Positions 1 to 11,846 are shown, counted from the first letter of the stretch. The stretch: 64,000 nt of DNA from Deinandra increscens subsp. villosa (GCA_039602395.1 JBCNJP010000008.1:16746354-16810353); one strand, 5' to 3'. The notes: generated by a model not told the origin, from the letters alone. Program-made: numbers and translations.

Positions 1-1020
1 CAAATCAGAATTATGGAAGAGGAACGGGCTGAGGCTCTTAAGAGAAAAGATACTCCCCAAATCTATGACGAATGGGATAAGCTAACTCCTAACTTGAAGG
101 CTATGCAATTATTTGCTGCCAAGAACTTGAGGAAGATGCCTAGCAACCCTAACGTCAATCATGGGACGAAGATCTTAGGCTGGAAGTATGATGAAGCCTT
201 TGATGCTTTCATGGTGAAAAGGAGAAACGGCTTTGTCCAAATATTTGGAGACTTCAAAGCTCTCACTAGCTTATTCTCCTAGGAACTCAAACAGCTCAAA
301 TACCTGGAACTGGTAAACCATACTAACCATCCAAAGGGTGTGAGGGCTGCTGCGTTGATCCAATCTGCTTATGATGATAAAAGATTCAATCAAAATCCAT
401 AAGCAGTGAGAAAAACTCAGTTGGCAGAAGAGAAGAGAAGACTTCGTGCTCCTCACCGAGGAATGTTCAAGGATGTTGGAAAGGAAGTGAAGGCAAAGAC
501 TATCCCTGGAAACCAGAAGAATGCTCCTATGATCAGTTGGTATTATAACGGGATGACTCATGAGTTGGTAATCAAGAGAAATGGTGCTGATGCTATCAGA
601 CTATTTGCTGCTATAGAACTCCGTCTTCTCTCTCGATCTTACTTGAAGATAATGTATTATGAGAAGATGCGGACAATACCTGTTCAGTTGAGACCCTATG
701 AATGCTATGATGCCAACTACTTCTTAATATTCTTAAACTGGTGGTGTGAAAGGCTAGCTGGATTAGGTAGACTCACTCTTGATTCAGAACTTCTGAGGAA
801 TGCAACTTGTTGGTTGATTGAAGAGCATGGTTCAAGTGTCATTTTGGATAAGTCAAGACGATTGGTCGAGCTGAACAATTATAATGACCTGAAGAAGCTC
901 GTGTGGCAAGAACTCTTTAGGCTGTATGACATGGGTATTCACGTACTATCTGACAAAGACAAACCTACAGCCAGAGAGAACTGGAGATTCCTGCTGAAGC
1001 TGACTGGTCAAGATGCTTGA
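1..1020 (+). pseudogene. C-terminal part of Sirevirus-type ORF3 ('env-like') of element J
   Basis: A single reading frame is open from the left edge to a TGA at 1018-1020 and is broken by two in-frame stops, TAG at 280-282 and TAA at 400-402, so it is a decayed gene. It lies 36 bases before an LTR that is preceded by a purine-rich tract. That is where Sireviruses carry an extra ORF after pol. The C-terminal part contains a WYYNGMTHELVIKRNG-like block, similar in layout to the W-x3-G-x6-V-x-R-x-G block of the 34522-37504 gene. I see no signal peptide or transmembrane helix, so a true envelope role is not supported. The start lies outside the window. Function is unknown. Confidence 0.65.
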
Positions 1021-1040
1021 AGCTCGAGAGTTTGCATTGC

Positions 1041-1055
1041 CAACAAGGGTGGAAT
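1041..1055 (+). promoter_or_regulatory. Polypurine tract of element J
   Basis: Purine-rich stretch (AAGGGTGGAAT) directly before the LTR start TGTTAG. It is the expected plus-strand primer and is slightly decayed by the T inside the G run. Confidence 0.6.
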
Positions 1056-1834
1056 TGTTAGAACCTATTTGTTAGCAACACAAACTTATTGTCTTCTTAT
1101 CTTGTAAATGATACTTAGTTTTGTAATTGTCTTTTGATATGTACTTGGTGAAATTTGTGTAATTGTTAGCGTACTTGTTATGCTTCTTAGCGTACTTGTT
1201 ACTTATGCTCTTAACGGACTTGATTTACTCTTAGCGTACTTGTTTGAATGTTATCTTAGCGGACTTGTTTATTCCTAGCGAACTTGTTCACTTAGAAGAC
1301 TTGTTTTGTTCCTTGTGTACTTAATCTGTTCTTAACGAACTTGTTAGCGTACTTGTTCAAGTTAGCGCACTTGTTCATGTTAGCGAACTTGATTATGCTT
1401 AGCGTACTTGTTAGCGGATTTGTTGCTACTTAGCGGACTTGTTAGCCGACTTGTTACTTCTTAGCGTACTTGGTAGCGGACTTGTTAAGTCCTAGCGAAC
1501 TTCATTTATGTCTTAGCGAACTTGTTCTACTGTTAGGATATTTTGTTGAAATCTAGGTAATGATTGTGTCGTGTCAAACATTCTATTTGTCCCAAGTTCT
1601 CTAGTAGTATAAATACCATTGAGAAAACCCTATTGACAACGCTTGGGAGAGTATTATTCCTGCAAGAGAGCCTTTGTGTGTGTGTTCTTGGTGTTAGTGT
1701 GTGTTCTTGAGCTTTAGTAATCATCAATGGGTGGGCATTGATGCAGATTCCTCCTTGAATCGACCATCACACATGATTTCCGCACTTGCGTGATGAATCA
1801 TATGAGAACAAGCTGCTCAAATATGGTCCTAACA
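1056..1834 (+). repeat. LTR of element J, shared by two internal regions
   Basis: The 779-base LTR starts TGTTAGAACC and ends GGTCCTAACA, with perfect 6-base terminal inverted repeats. Unusually it has a PPT on its left and a PBS on its right, so it acts as 3' LTR for the left internal region and 5' LTR for the right one. Bases 1166-1526 hold over fifteen degenerate copies of TAGCGKACTTG. A TATA box, TATAAAT, follows at 1608-1614. Confidence 0.85.
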
Positions 1835-1836
1835 AT

Positions 1837-1848
1837 TGGTATCAGAGC
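1837..1848 (+). promoter_or_regulatory. Primer binding site (initiator tRNA-Met type)
   Basis: TGGTATCAGAGC lies two bases after the LTR end. It matches the 3' end of plant initiator tRNA-Met and primes minus-strand synthesis in most plant Copia and many Gypsy elements. Confidence 0.9.
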
Positions 1849-2780
1849 GGGTAACCGATCAGATTTCATCTCACGATGAATCTGGTCACTCGAATCTGGA
1901 TTTTGAGCTTGAATGGGTGAAGATGAGAAAACTCATTTTTGAGACTTTTTCTTCTATTTTTCTTGTTTCTGGATGGATTCTGATGAAATGGATAGTTGAT
2001 TCGTGTTTGGGAGTTCATCTAGATGCATTTTTATGATTCAACATGTTCAAATCAGTGAGAAAATTGAAGATCCGAGCTGTTTTTGAAGCTGTTAGAGTTT
2101 TTCCCGTATTTGGGGTTTTTGAAGAATTTTGAGTTTGATTCTTGGTTTTCTGGGCGATTCTTCATGTTTTCGGATGAAGTGAGATATGATTTTCAGTGAA
2201 AAACGCGTTCCGGATCCATTGGAAGCATTCATTTCGTCTGAATCTCAAGCATTTAGGCAGATCTGGAAAAACACACACTAGTGTGTGTTTCATGGTGTTC
2301 TTCGTGTTCTTGAAGATTTCCAGAATTTGAAGACAGTTTTTGATCCGATTTGCTACTGTTATGGAGTGTTGGTGGCCACAACATGGTCATGAATGGTTTA
2401 GCTTCAAATATCGTGTATCATAACGGGTTTTCCTATCATTTCGGGGCAGATTCAAGTTCATCAAAGTAAGGGTTTTCTTCCTGTTCATCATTTTCAGATT
2501 TGTTCTAAGTGTTTTGAAGATATGAAGATGTGCTTAGCGGACTTGTATCAGTTCTTAGCGGACTTGTTCTCCTCTTAGCGGACTTCATCAGTTTTAGCGA
2601 ACTTGAAGCATGCCTTAGCGAACTTGAGTCCTTAGCGGACTTGAGAAGTGTCTTAGCGAACTTCTCTACCCTTTAGCGGACTTCTGGAAGGCTTTAGCGA
2701 ACTTCTGGGGTTAGCGGACTTGTTGCTGGGTTTTTGTTCGACTTCGTTTCGGTGAATTTTGTTCGTCCAGGGTTGTAGAG
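1849..2780 (+). other. 5' leader of a second J-family copy, with motif array
   Basis: No convincing ORF. Bases 2530-2725 carry about ten copies of the TAGCGGACTTG motif also found in the J LTR. This ties the leader to the same family. No gag follows, so the copy is truncated. The right boundary is approximate. Confidence 0.6.
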
Positions 2781-4317
2781 CACGTCGATACGAGTTCAAC
2801 GGTCCAAAATTCGTGAATTTTCGTTAAGTATTCATGGAGATATGAAGGTTTCACGGTTTTCTGGTGAGATACGTATTTCCGGTGGCCTGGTTCCGATCTG
2901 TTAGGGTTTCTGGGTGGTTTACGATTCTTTGAAGGTGACAGTGACGTGTCGTGCAGTGACTGGTTGCATGAGAATGATTTCTCTCACCATTGTCGGTTGA
3001 CCAGAACATTCCTTTAATGTTGTCTAGCCTTGATTGGCTGAAAAGAAAGCGTTGTGGGTCCCGGCAAATGGAGAAAGCCGTTGAAAGGCTATTGGTTGTC
3101 GCCATCTGATTGGCCGTCCCCCCTTCACCCGGATTCTAGTCCCTCAGCCGTCAGATCCTTCTATTCTCAGCCGTAGGATCATTTTTAAGCCTTTTTCTGA
3201 TTGGCCTGATTTGTGGCACACGGATTGTGTGTTTTCTCAAGTGAAATCTGATTGGCTTAATACTTTTCACATGGATTATGGCTTTTTCTAGAGGAATTTA
3301 ATTGACTAATTAAATTTTCTGCTTTATTCGTTAAACGCGGGCGTTTTCCTTATCAGTTTTTAACGAGACGAACGAGATAATGCCGCGGTGGAATTTCAGG
3401 AAATTTTTATTATGTCAAGGATTTATTCCTTTTAATTGGGGTTCTCGTTTATTGGCGTCGCGCAACGTTTGCTATCGACCACTGACAGGTTAGCTTTATT
3501 ATCCGGTTAATTACAAAGCTTTCTCGTTATGTCTCACGGTTTTTGTTTGTAGCTGATGCAGTGCTGATGTCAGCGAACCGGATTAACTGGAATCTTAGTT
3601 AATTATGGAATTTATCCGTTAAATTTCTCGAGAAGCCGTTCCTTGACGAAAATTGACGGAATTTTTCTGATCGCACCGTTTTCGCCAGAATTTCTTAGAA
3701 ATCTTCACGGAATTTATTTCCGAGCTCATTTTTCTTCGCCCAAAATTACGAAGACTCCGGTTATGATTATTTTCGCTCGGGATCTCAAAATTTCACAGAT
3801 TTGACAATTATCTTAATTTTTCGCATCTAACCTCAGTCGCGCAGATTATTCACAACTGTCAGCATCCATCTTTCGGTTTTTTCGCAAGATTGTCCAATTT
3901 CAATATTGTTTATCTGGTTTCTCTAGGCAACCGATCGCGACGGTTCGACTCTCCGCATCTGATTTTACGCTTCCGACTGGATGTTTTTGGAGAGATTTAG
4001 AGAAATAGGAGGAATTATTATGGATTTGGATATCGGGTCGATTACTCGAAGTTGGAGCATTTTCAGTGTTTGATTGGTTTATCTGATTCAGTTTGTTGCG
4101 GTTATGACTCCGATGTTTAGCATTTTCTCAGTATTGTACCCGACCGTGTGAACCGAGTGAGCGAAACACTTGGATCTCGAACTGGAGCAACGAGAACAGA
4201 AGAAACTTATTCAGAGGGGGAATCTCTACGACAGATTGTCTCCGGTTTATCAGTTTCTCATTGAAGATGTACGACAGAGCGATTCTTCAGCAGTTGAACA
4301 GATTTGAAAGCATCAGT
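2781..4317. other. Unassigned non-coding DNA, probably internal region of element X
   Basis: About 1.5 kb without a coding signal in any frame. The right end (from about 4140) runs into a PPT and 3' LTR, so at least that part is 3' internal sequence of element X. The junction between J leader and X is not visible. Confidence 0.35.
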
Positions 4318-4328
4318 CAAGGGGGAAT
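4318..4328 (+). promoter_or_regulatory. Polypurine tract of element X
   Basis: AAGGGGGAAT directly precedes the LTR start TGTTGG. Confidence 0.7.
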
Positions 4329-4956
4329 TGTTGGAATTTAAAATATATGTGACTAACGCCATCAAATCTGTTTACCGAAGCATTCGACTAAAGTATCCAT
4401 GTGAATTGATTCAGAGACGCGGGTTGTGATACTCGAGGCTTGTAGTTTGGACCGAAGACCGTTTTCCGGAAAAGTTAACCGTTCGGGTCAACGGTCAACG
4501 TAAAAGTCAACGGAAGATCGGTTCATGGCGAGTCAAGCTTCGGATTAATTAAATCAACTTTGATTTAATTAATATTTACGTTATTTATCTTTCTTGTAAT
4601 TTTGTTCAGTTCGTTTATGTTTCTGTTGTTAGTCACCCTCACTATATATATAGTGAGGGTGCCCATTACAAGAAAGAGTCTCTGAGTGTGGAGATGATGA
4701 TTTTCTTGTAGAGTGTGAGATTTCCATTCTGAGAGAGAGAGTGAGTCATGGATTTCCATGAGAGAGTGTTTGTCATGATTTCTTGATTGTAAGCATTCGA
4801 TTAATGAAATCATTCGACTTTGTTCATCATCTTTCTTATGTTTATGATTATTCCTTGATTCATCTCATTGATCATCATCGTCTCCTTCGGGTTTTCGAAT
4901 CCGATCCTCGTTCTCGCTCAACATCGAGATTCTCGTAGTGAAAATCGGTCCTAACA
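4329..4956 (+). repeat. 3' LTR of element X
   Basis: The 628-base LTR starts TGTTGGAATTT and ends GGTCCTAACA. A PPT lies on the left, and on the right the reading frame of another element's ORF3 resumes at once, so X was inserted in that gene. The five bases after it (ccacc) are the expected TSD, but the partner is outside the window. At 4634-4661 a perfect 28-base palindrome (half-site CACCCTCACTATAT) surrounds the TATA box. Confidence 0.8.
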
Positions 4957-6292
4957 CCACCAAGTTGGTGAAGAATGATGAGAATTACATGCCGCTGAAA
5001 AAGGTTAAGAGGGTCATGATTTTCAGGAATTGGAAATTAGAGGATGAAGTTAATCAGATGAAGGTTAGGGAGCTGTGCAATCTAATTGATTCAATTTTTC
5101 AATAGCTCAGAGGAGATAAAGTTGCTGTAAACCCAAAACTGGTGTTGCCTCTACCTTCACAATTCACTTTAGGTATGGAAACTAACATAAATGTTAAACC
5201 AAAATTTGATGATGTTGCAGATATCTTACCACCACCTTCTTTCATCTTTAACCCAAACCCTACACCTACAGCTGTTCCATCATCATTTCAATCACTTGCC
5301 ATCATACCCTACAAGCCACCTTCAAAAACCAATAAAGTTCCCACCAAACTTTCAAACCCAATATACAGAACTGATAATTTCACTTCAATCATCCCCTTTA
5401 AGAAGAAACCTGCACCTACCATAGACTTTTAAGATATTTTCCCACCAACTCCTCCTACTAGCCCAACACCTGAAGCCAGTAGACCACCACCCTAAACATC
5501 CCTACCACCTCTTACCATAAGAGAACCTTCAACCACCACTACTCCTACCCCACCAACTGATATTCAACCTGGTCCTTCCTCTTCTGTATCGAAATGAAAA
5601 ACACCTGCTATGCAAGAATCAGAAAGTGATTCCGATGAAGAAAGGAAGATGAAAAAGAGAAAGATGATGCATGCTAGGAAAAAGAAAGATCAAAGTCAAA
5701 GAAGATTAGGGCCACCTAGAAAGAACAAAATTGTTGGGTGGACAGCAAATGGAGACAACTTTGACTTCACTTTCAAGCTAGCAATTGGCACAACCAAAGT
5801 AGTGAATGCTCACAAGTCTACTGCACTTTTCACTGCACTCCAAATGACTTATATCATTCTGAAGCACAGAGAAATTCCAAGTCCAACAAGAGCAGAGCAC
5901 CTGTTGAGGATTTGCATTGAACCTCAAGTGCTTGAATGTGGAATGCTCTATAGAAGTAACTTAGATATTGATCCAGTGGAAGAAGAAGAATAGCCTGTCA
6001 GTGAAATAAAGTTCATTATTTGGGAAGAAGATGAAAAGCTGTTCTATGTGCACAGAGCTGATGGCACCTTCACTCTTCATGAATCCATCTCATTTTAGAG
6101 CGAATGGAGTGAAAGAGATTGGGAATCATTCAAATATGTGAAGGTGACCAAAACTAACACAAAGGAGCTCTCTCAAAGTATGGATGCCAGCATCAAGTCT
6201 GTTGACAAGTAGGTCAAGGTGAAGAATCTTTTGGGTACAAGTCAATTTTTGGAAATAGCTTTGAGATGGAAAATAAATTTGACAACATCAGC
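4957..6292 (+). pseudogene. Decayed ORF3 ('env-like') of Sirevirus-type element E
   Basis: One frame can be followed from the X insertion to the PPT, interrupted by in-frame stops near 5103, 5430, 5493, 5595, 5991, 6097, 6210 and 6291. The middle is rich in Pro and Thr (5210-5590). It is followed by an acidic and basic stretch (ESDSDEERKMKKRK) and a block with GWTANGDNFDF-like spacing. It lies just before the E LTR, the position of the Sirevirus extra ORF. No membrane segment or known domain is recognised. The N-terminal part would lie left of X, outside the window. It is a pseudogene with many stops. Confidence 0.6.
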
Positions 6293-6293
6293 T

Positions 6294-6304
6294 TAGGGGG
6301 AGAT
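6294..6304 (+). promoter_or_regulatory. Polypurine tract of element E
   Basis: TAGGGGGAGAT precedes the LTR start TGTAAGG. The same tract is found inverted at 47740-47750 beside a second E LTR. Confidence 0.75.
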
Positions 6305-6968
6305 TGTAAGGAATATCGCTTTGAAAATTTCCGGCTGAAAGCCAATTTTGAGCAGTTCTGGCTGAAGTTGAAGTTCGAGCGGAAGTCTCAAGTTCAAGTG
6401 GAACTGGCAGTTCAACTGGAAGAAGCCATTTTGTCTTATAGCGAATATTCCGGGTGAACTCGATTATCCACCAGATAATGAGTTCAACCGGACTTTTCCT
6501 GAGAAGTCTTTTCAATCGTCCAATCTTGCAAAAGCTTCTCGGTTGCTTCCAAATCTATCAAAACCGCTCTCCGAAAGTAGAATGTTGCTGATCACACGCA
6601 AGATATTCCATATGTTGAAGTTTAATCTTTTGGTAGTTTGTATTTGACTTTTGTTTAACGGTTTAGATTAAATCGTTTGAGATCAATGGCTGTCATTGAT
6701 CTCATCAGCACTATATATAGCGTAGTTAACTTTCAGTTTTACACATAGTTCTCGATCAACTTGTAATAGTGTAAACTTGAGTTAATGCAAATAGTTTCGA
6801 GTATTTCTTACTTTGTTGTCACTATCCTTATGAAATCAAACACTTACATTACACAAGAGAACTAAAACTTGCTTAAGTAAAGTGAAATATAACTTTAATT
6901 CCACAGGGTTATACTTACAAGTAGAGAGTTTCTTGTTAAGTTAAACACTAATTAACACCGATCCTATA
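6305..6968 (+). repeat. 3' LTR of element E (plus copy)
   Basis: The 664-base LTR runs from TGTAAGGAAT to a slightly mutated end (GATCCTATA). The ends were fixed by comparison with the inverted copy at 47082-47739. Bases 6330-6500 contain clustered half-sites of the type AGTTCAACTGGAA, upstream of a TATA box at 6712-6719. Confidence 0.75.
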
Positions 6969-7026
6969 GAGGACCCATTTTTATGCGTTGTGGTGGGGCA
7001 ATAGGGACATATGTAAGAGCTTGGAA
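6969..7026. other. Short flank between E and I
   Basis: Fifty-eight bases of unassigned sequence between two LTRs; nothing recognisable in it. Confidence 0.4.
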
Positions 7027-7367
7027 TGGATCTTACTACTGGTTTGTGATCAAATCAAAGAGACAAAGAGGTAACTAAAGCTTTTGCTTATTAAAATCAC
7101 CAAGAAGACAATTACAGAAGCTCGCTCTGTTTACACCTTAGGAACACACACTTAAGTCTCCTTTCAGCTCTCAGATCTATTCTCCAAATGACAAAAGACC
7201 AAGTTTGCACTTTATATAGTGGTCACTCTCCAACGAACCAGCATAGCAACGAACCGTTGGTTCGTTGCTCACGAACCCTTGGTTCGCGGCTTGTGTAGTT
7301 GATAGCCTAAGATACATTATAGCCCTATCTAGATGCAACACATGAGACACACTTTTATGCTCTAACA
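7027..7367 (-). repeat. 3' LTR of element I (minus strand)
   Basis: The 341-base LTR starts TGGATCTTACTACTG on the plus strand, ends CTCTAACA, and is followed by an inverted PPT (gaccccccct). It is the same family as the D LTR at 40555-40910. The array CGAACC-N-GGTTCG (7230-7290) lies about 11 bases upstream, in minus-strand sense, of the TATA box at 7211-7219. Confidence 0.8.
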
Positions 7368-8371
7368 GACCCCCCTTAACGTGTGATGTATCTAAATCTT
7401 CAATCTTCAAGTCAAAAATCTTCAACATTGCTATATCAGATCTTTAACTTGAACTCCATTGACAGATATAGAGCTTGCATGGATGGATCATTCTTGAATT
7501 ATCTTCAATCTTCAAGATCCTTTTAAAAGATATAACAAACTCCTCTTAAACCATGGTTGAGTCTTGTCAACACAACCTGCAACTTTAGAAGACAAAAGCA
7601 CAATTTTTCTTTTTCATCAAAATTAATTTAATCTTGGGCAAAAATCTCCTTAGGAGAACCAAGATATTAATTTTTGAAATCATTTCGTATCACGTGTCGA
7701 TCGGTCGAAAACAAATAAGAAACAAAATCTTTTTGGCTTTTACAAATTTTAAATCAAAACACACCTAAAATCTTTATAATTTTTCTAAACTTATGCTAAA
7801 ACACACCTAAAATCTTTTTGATTTTTTGAAATGAAACATAAATGCAATACTGAATCAAACGCTATTTTTGGTATTCTGCGAGAAAGATCACGACTTGGAA
7901 TCATATTGGTCATAATTCGCTGAATTACACTTCAATTTTAATTATATTAGTATGGAAGCCATATCGATTTTTGGTATAATTTGTCCATCTTAAACGCAGG
8001 CAGAATCATACTCATAACATCTCGATATGTTAAGGTATTGATTAATTTGCTTTGACCAGTGTACCTCACACAATCTGACATACTCAGATATGTTTTGTAT
8101 CACACTTTATGATTTCACTTGTGATTAACACACAGTGATTGTATTCATGATATAGTCAACTGTGTTCCATGCAAAAAGAAATAAGAACGTTAAATCGTTT
8201 ACCTTAAGGCGATCTTTGATACGTAGATAAGACCTCAGATTTAACAAAATAAGAATGTCTAATGAATTATACGAAACAAGTTGAAGTTATATAATGCAAC
8301 AACAATTAGGTCAGTCTTAAGAACATGCAGAGAATGTCTAATGAATTATACGAAACACCAAAGAAAATAAA
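7368..8371 (-). other. PPT and 3' non-coding region of element I
   Basis: Begins with a minus-strand PPT (7368-7378) and has no ORF. It is collinear by eye with the 3' non-coding regions of D (40911-42570) and F (51375-53039). Shared blocks include a caaaatctttttggctttt box and tandem stem-loop cassettes at 8189-8245 and about 8287-8351. It is cut at 8371 by the K LTR. Confidence 0.6.
8189..8351 (-). other. Stem-loop cassettes 1 and 2 in element I
   Basis: Cassette 1 is closed by GTTAAATC (8189-8196) and GATTTAAC (8238-8245). Its inner hairpin keeps ATC and GAT arms around AAA. Cassette 2 (about 8287-8351) is decayed: the 3' arm is GAATTATAC and the 5' arm matches it only in part. These are homologous to better preserved cassettes in D and F. 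Confidence 0.55.
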
Positions 8372-8740
8372 TGAAAACGCATGAGCATCGGATCGTCTAC
8401 TCAATCTAGCTATTTCAGATACAAAGATGTAATTAAAAGATTGCTTTATTAATCAACAGGGAACAATTACAATTTGAACTCACAGAGAGAATACACCACT
8501 GAAACACACACTTAACACTTAGACCTCACTACCACTGCTACTGAAATATGAAGAACAAAATGTATTTATACTCCTGTTCACGAACTAATTCGAACTCACA
8601 GTTTGTGTAGTTCCGAACTGATACGAAGTGTGACTTCGGATCCCACTTCGTGTCACTTCGGATCCCAGTTCATGTAACAGTAATTTTGCATCTTCGTCTT
8701 GTTCAGACACTACACACGACGAACTGATCATGCACTAACA
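8372..8740 (-). repeat. 3' LTR of element K (minus strand)
   Basis: The 369-base LTR runs from TGAAAACGCATGAGC to GCACTAACA and is followed by an inverted PPT (AACTCCCCCT, 8741-8750). It is related to the F LTRs (same CATCGGATCGTCTACTC block) but carries a different motif array, ACTTCGGATCC-type, at 8578-8670. The minus-strand TATA box is at 8562-8570. Confidence 0.8.
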
Positions 8741-9220
8741 AACTCCCCCTCGACGTGTGCAGTATCTGGTCATCCATTAAACTGTATCTTCAATCAAACT
8801 CCCCCTCAACTTGATGGTAATTCTGATCTTGAATACTTGACGATGCACAGTGTGTTCTCATCTTTATCAACAGCTTCAGAAAACTTGAAGTTGTGACATT
8901 CTCTTTCACTAACTACCTGTTCAATCATAAATAATCATGGTGCAAAACATCTCTTTAAAACTCCAAGATATTTTGGTATTTTGAAAATTTTATTTGTATC
9001 CCGTGTCGATCAGATCGAAAACAAAGCAGAAACAAAATATTTTTGGCTTTTAGAAAGTTTATATCAAAACAAACTTAAAATCTTTTTGATTTTTCAAACT
9101 AATCCTAAAACACACCAAAAATCTTTTTGTTTTTCTGAAATGAAGTGATATTTCAATACATAATTGATAAACATCAAATTCTACTTATTTTTAAACCAAA
9201 TATCTCTCGCAAAACGGCAA
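8741..9220 (-). other. PPT and 3' non-coding region of element K
   Basis: No ORF. It has the same order of boxes as the F 3' region: the CTCCCCCTC PPT, the cluster around 8870-8890, and the wording of 8990-9130 with repeated aaaatctttttg. It fades out near 9220, where Athila sequence seems to begin. Confidence 0.55.
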
Positions 9221-10704
9221 AAATCTGATCTGCTAACTTCAAAACAAGTCTATTTTGATTTCTTTTTAGTTTTTCAGGTTTGAAAGGTCAAAAATCACAA
9301 AAGGAACAAATTATGATAAAAAACAGAAGAAATACATGAAGTTATGAGATTTGCAAAGTTTAGCACGTCCTGTGCCCGACTAAGCATGCCCTGTGCCAGT
9401 TACCCGAAGCTTCCAGGACATGCGTCTGATTAACACACCCATGCCCTTGACTTAGCACGCCCCGTGGAACTGTTCATCTGACATGGCACGACCCGTGCCA
9501 AGCTAGGCACGAGCCGTGCAATGTCAAAGCGGCAATTCTCGCAGATCTCCCTGACACAGCACGCCCCGTACCAAACTAGGCACGGGCCGGGCCGAACTCC
9601 GTGAACTGCCTATAAAAGCTGGCCTCCTCATTTGCAACTCGCTTAATTCTTTTCTTCTTCTCCCATGTATTGAGTCATTTGGTATTTTCGGGTCTTGTAA
9701 TCAAGTTTATAAGAACTTTAACTTAAGTAAGAATTTGCAAGCTTTTATCTATGAAATCTTGTCTTTCTCTTAAGCAAATCATTAAAGCTATGCTTGGCTA
9801 AACTCTTATACTTACTTGGGAAGTTAAAAACCTTTGGTGGGTTGGCTAACAACCTTATAAGATCGCTTAAGGTGTGTTTAATGACTTTATGAAAACCCTT
9901 TTTATTGAAAGTTTATTACTGATTTTCTAAACCAAACGTGCTCTACATATCACAGACCATTTGGGGAGTCGAAATCCCAAAGGCCGGACTTGTGACACCC
10001 GGTCGGGAGACGATGCACGATTAGAAAGGTGACTCGCCCCCCATGCTACATAATACGTTCGAGGTCCTTATGTCTATGTAACCAAACTCGGATGACCACG
10101 CAAGTGCGGGCTGAATGTATTTGGTTGGGAATGGGCGTTGGAAATATTTTGTCACTTCACGGAAGCCGAGATGGTACGTGTTTGTGAACTTGGCTCTGTT
10201 TACGTCGGAGTGAATGCGCGTAAGCGGTGCACGAAAGAAACGGACCTTAGTCCCTTAAAAAGATAATTTTCATAATAAAATAATTCGGCACGCAAGGTTG
10301 TTCCCCTGATAGTTCATGACGACATGTCGAGTACGGTAAATGTCAGGCGGTTTGAGGGACCCCGTAACTAAGTGGCATTACACCACTTTGTTTGTTCACA
10401 AGCATCACCTTCCCTCGGCGTTCGTACTCCTCGTAGACGATTGGCTGTTGGATGGTGAATCAACCTAAGATTCCGAAAGGTGGTTGATCTTCTGCTAGTG
10501 AACAATCTTAAGCAAGATTATAAGTTTTTTTTAAACTTTCCCCAACCATTGGTAAGTTCTCCCAAGTAACATTAACTTCGATTTACATTTCTCTAAAATA
10601 CCATCTTTTGACTTCTCTTTTCTCTTATTTTATTTTCTTTTTAAAATCTTTTCTTAAAAGTAAAATTAGACTTGGCTAGATGATAACAGTGGACTGAGAA
10701 TCCA
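9221..10704 (+). repeat. Left part of an Athila-type LTR, interrupted by element A
   Basis: Non-coding. An array of GC-rich inverted half-sites (GGCACGGCCCGTGCC type) covers 9361-9598 and is followed 13 bases later by a TATA box, TATAAAAG, at 9611-9618. The sequence resumes after element A at 37985 and reaches a PBS-like site at 38201. The start of this LTR is not clear, and the boundary is approximate. Confidence 0.55.
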
Positions 10705-11153
10705 TGTAGAGACCCGAATTTGTGAGGCTTTTGCATTAGCAATCCTTTTGGGCTAGTTTAATTGTAAATTGGGCTATAATTGTAAATGGATTGTGTGGGC
10801 TTGTGATTTGGTTGAAATAGGCCCTATAGGGCGAATTCTTTTGGCTTGTTGATCAAGCATAGGATTTCCTATATAAGGAATAGGTAGCTACTTGTTTAGG
10901 GTTGTTGCTTCTATTGGTGTTTCTTGTGTGTTTTGCGATTCAAGGTGTACCAAAATTCTCATAGAGAATTTCGGCTTTCAAGGTGTGGTAATCGGATTTT
11001 GTTCAAGCATTCTCAATCGGTTTGTGTTTTTCTTAATTGTTTCCTTACATTTGTTATTAATTTTCGATTTAACTTGAATCATCTCTAGTCACCGGATTCC
11101 GCATGGTGACTATAGACTTTGATATCGCGTGAGGGGTTGAATTTATCCTTACA
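10705..11153 (+). repeat. 5' LTR of element A
   Basis: The 449-base LTR runs from TGTAGAGACC to ATCCTTACA with terminal inverted repeats TGTA and TACA. A TATA box, TATATAA, is at 10870-10876, and a hairpin with half-site GAAATTCTC follows near 10952-10975. Unlike most LTRs here it has no motif array of its own. Confidence 0.92.
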
Positions 11154-11155
11154 AT

Positions 11156-11167
11156 TGGTATCAGAGC
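11156..11167 (+). promoter_or_regulatory. Primer binding site of element A
   Basis: TGGTATCAGAGC, two bases after the 5' LTR; initiator tRNA-Met type. Confidence 0.92.
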
Positions 11168-11331
11168 TAAGAAACGCAAGTTTCGAGGCTCTCGCGATAT
11201 CCGATTCAAGTTTTTGGGAACTAACGGTTTGAGTTTTGTGGTGTTTTTCGCGTTAGCACAATTCGGAAGTGACTTTTGTCGGTTTCAAATCAAGACAGAA
11301 GATTTTGTGGAGCTGCCTTCGTGTTCCAGAG

Positions 11332-11822
11332 ACTTTTCAACTGTATTTCGAGACTTTTCGATCGGCCTCTTTGATCGAAAAGCCCACCCTGTCGCATCCC
11401 TGTGATCGAGAAAGACCCCTTATGTCTTTTCGATCAATTGATTTCAGTCGAAAAGTCCACCTTTTGAGACTTTTCGACCAGTCGCTCTTAATCGAGAAGT
11501 CCTTCTCTGTGACTTCTCGATCAGTAATTTCGATCGGAAAGTCCTCCTCAGAGACTTTTCGATCAGTCATCCCACAATGGAGAAGTCCCCTCTGTGACTT
11601 CTCGATAAGTCATCTCAATCGGAAAGTCCCCAGTGACTTTTCGATCAACTGCTCGTTTCAATCAAAAAGTCCCATCTGAGACTTTTCGATCCAGCCCTAC
11701 CATTTCGATCGTGAATCGTACTTTTCGACTAAAATCGTGCCCGATCGAAAAGTACTTTTTGGCCAGTCTTCTCCGACCGAAAACCCCTTTTCGACCCACT
11801 CTCATTGTTGATCGAAAACCCA
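11332..11822 (+). repeat. CTTTTCGATC array in the leader of element A
   Basis: About two dozen degenerate copies of GACTTTTCGATC, or its reverse GATCGAAAAGTC, in alternating orientation between PBS and gag. Paired half-sites form the palindrome CTTTTCGATCGAAAAG. Short ORFs across it are by-products of the repeat. The same motif recurs in the ORF3 intron (34707-34997) and in the leader of unrelated element C. Confidence 0.85.
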
Positions 11823-11846
11823 TGTGTTTGTCTCTTTGTGTTTACA

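Noticed and set aside
1836..2036. 66-codon ORF just after the PBS of J
   Set aside because: It begins in the PBS region and has no Gag features; it is a chance frame in the leader.
1056..4956. A single non-autonomous element with LTRs at 1056-1834 and 4329-4956
   Set aside because: The two LTRs share only their end bases; the bodies are unrelated, so they belong to different families.
11214..11679. Overlapping ORFs before A's gag
   Set aside because: They run through the CTTTTCGATC array, whose units lack stops in some frames; no domain is seen.
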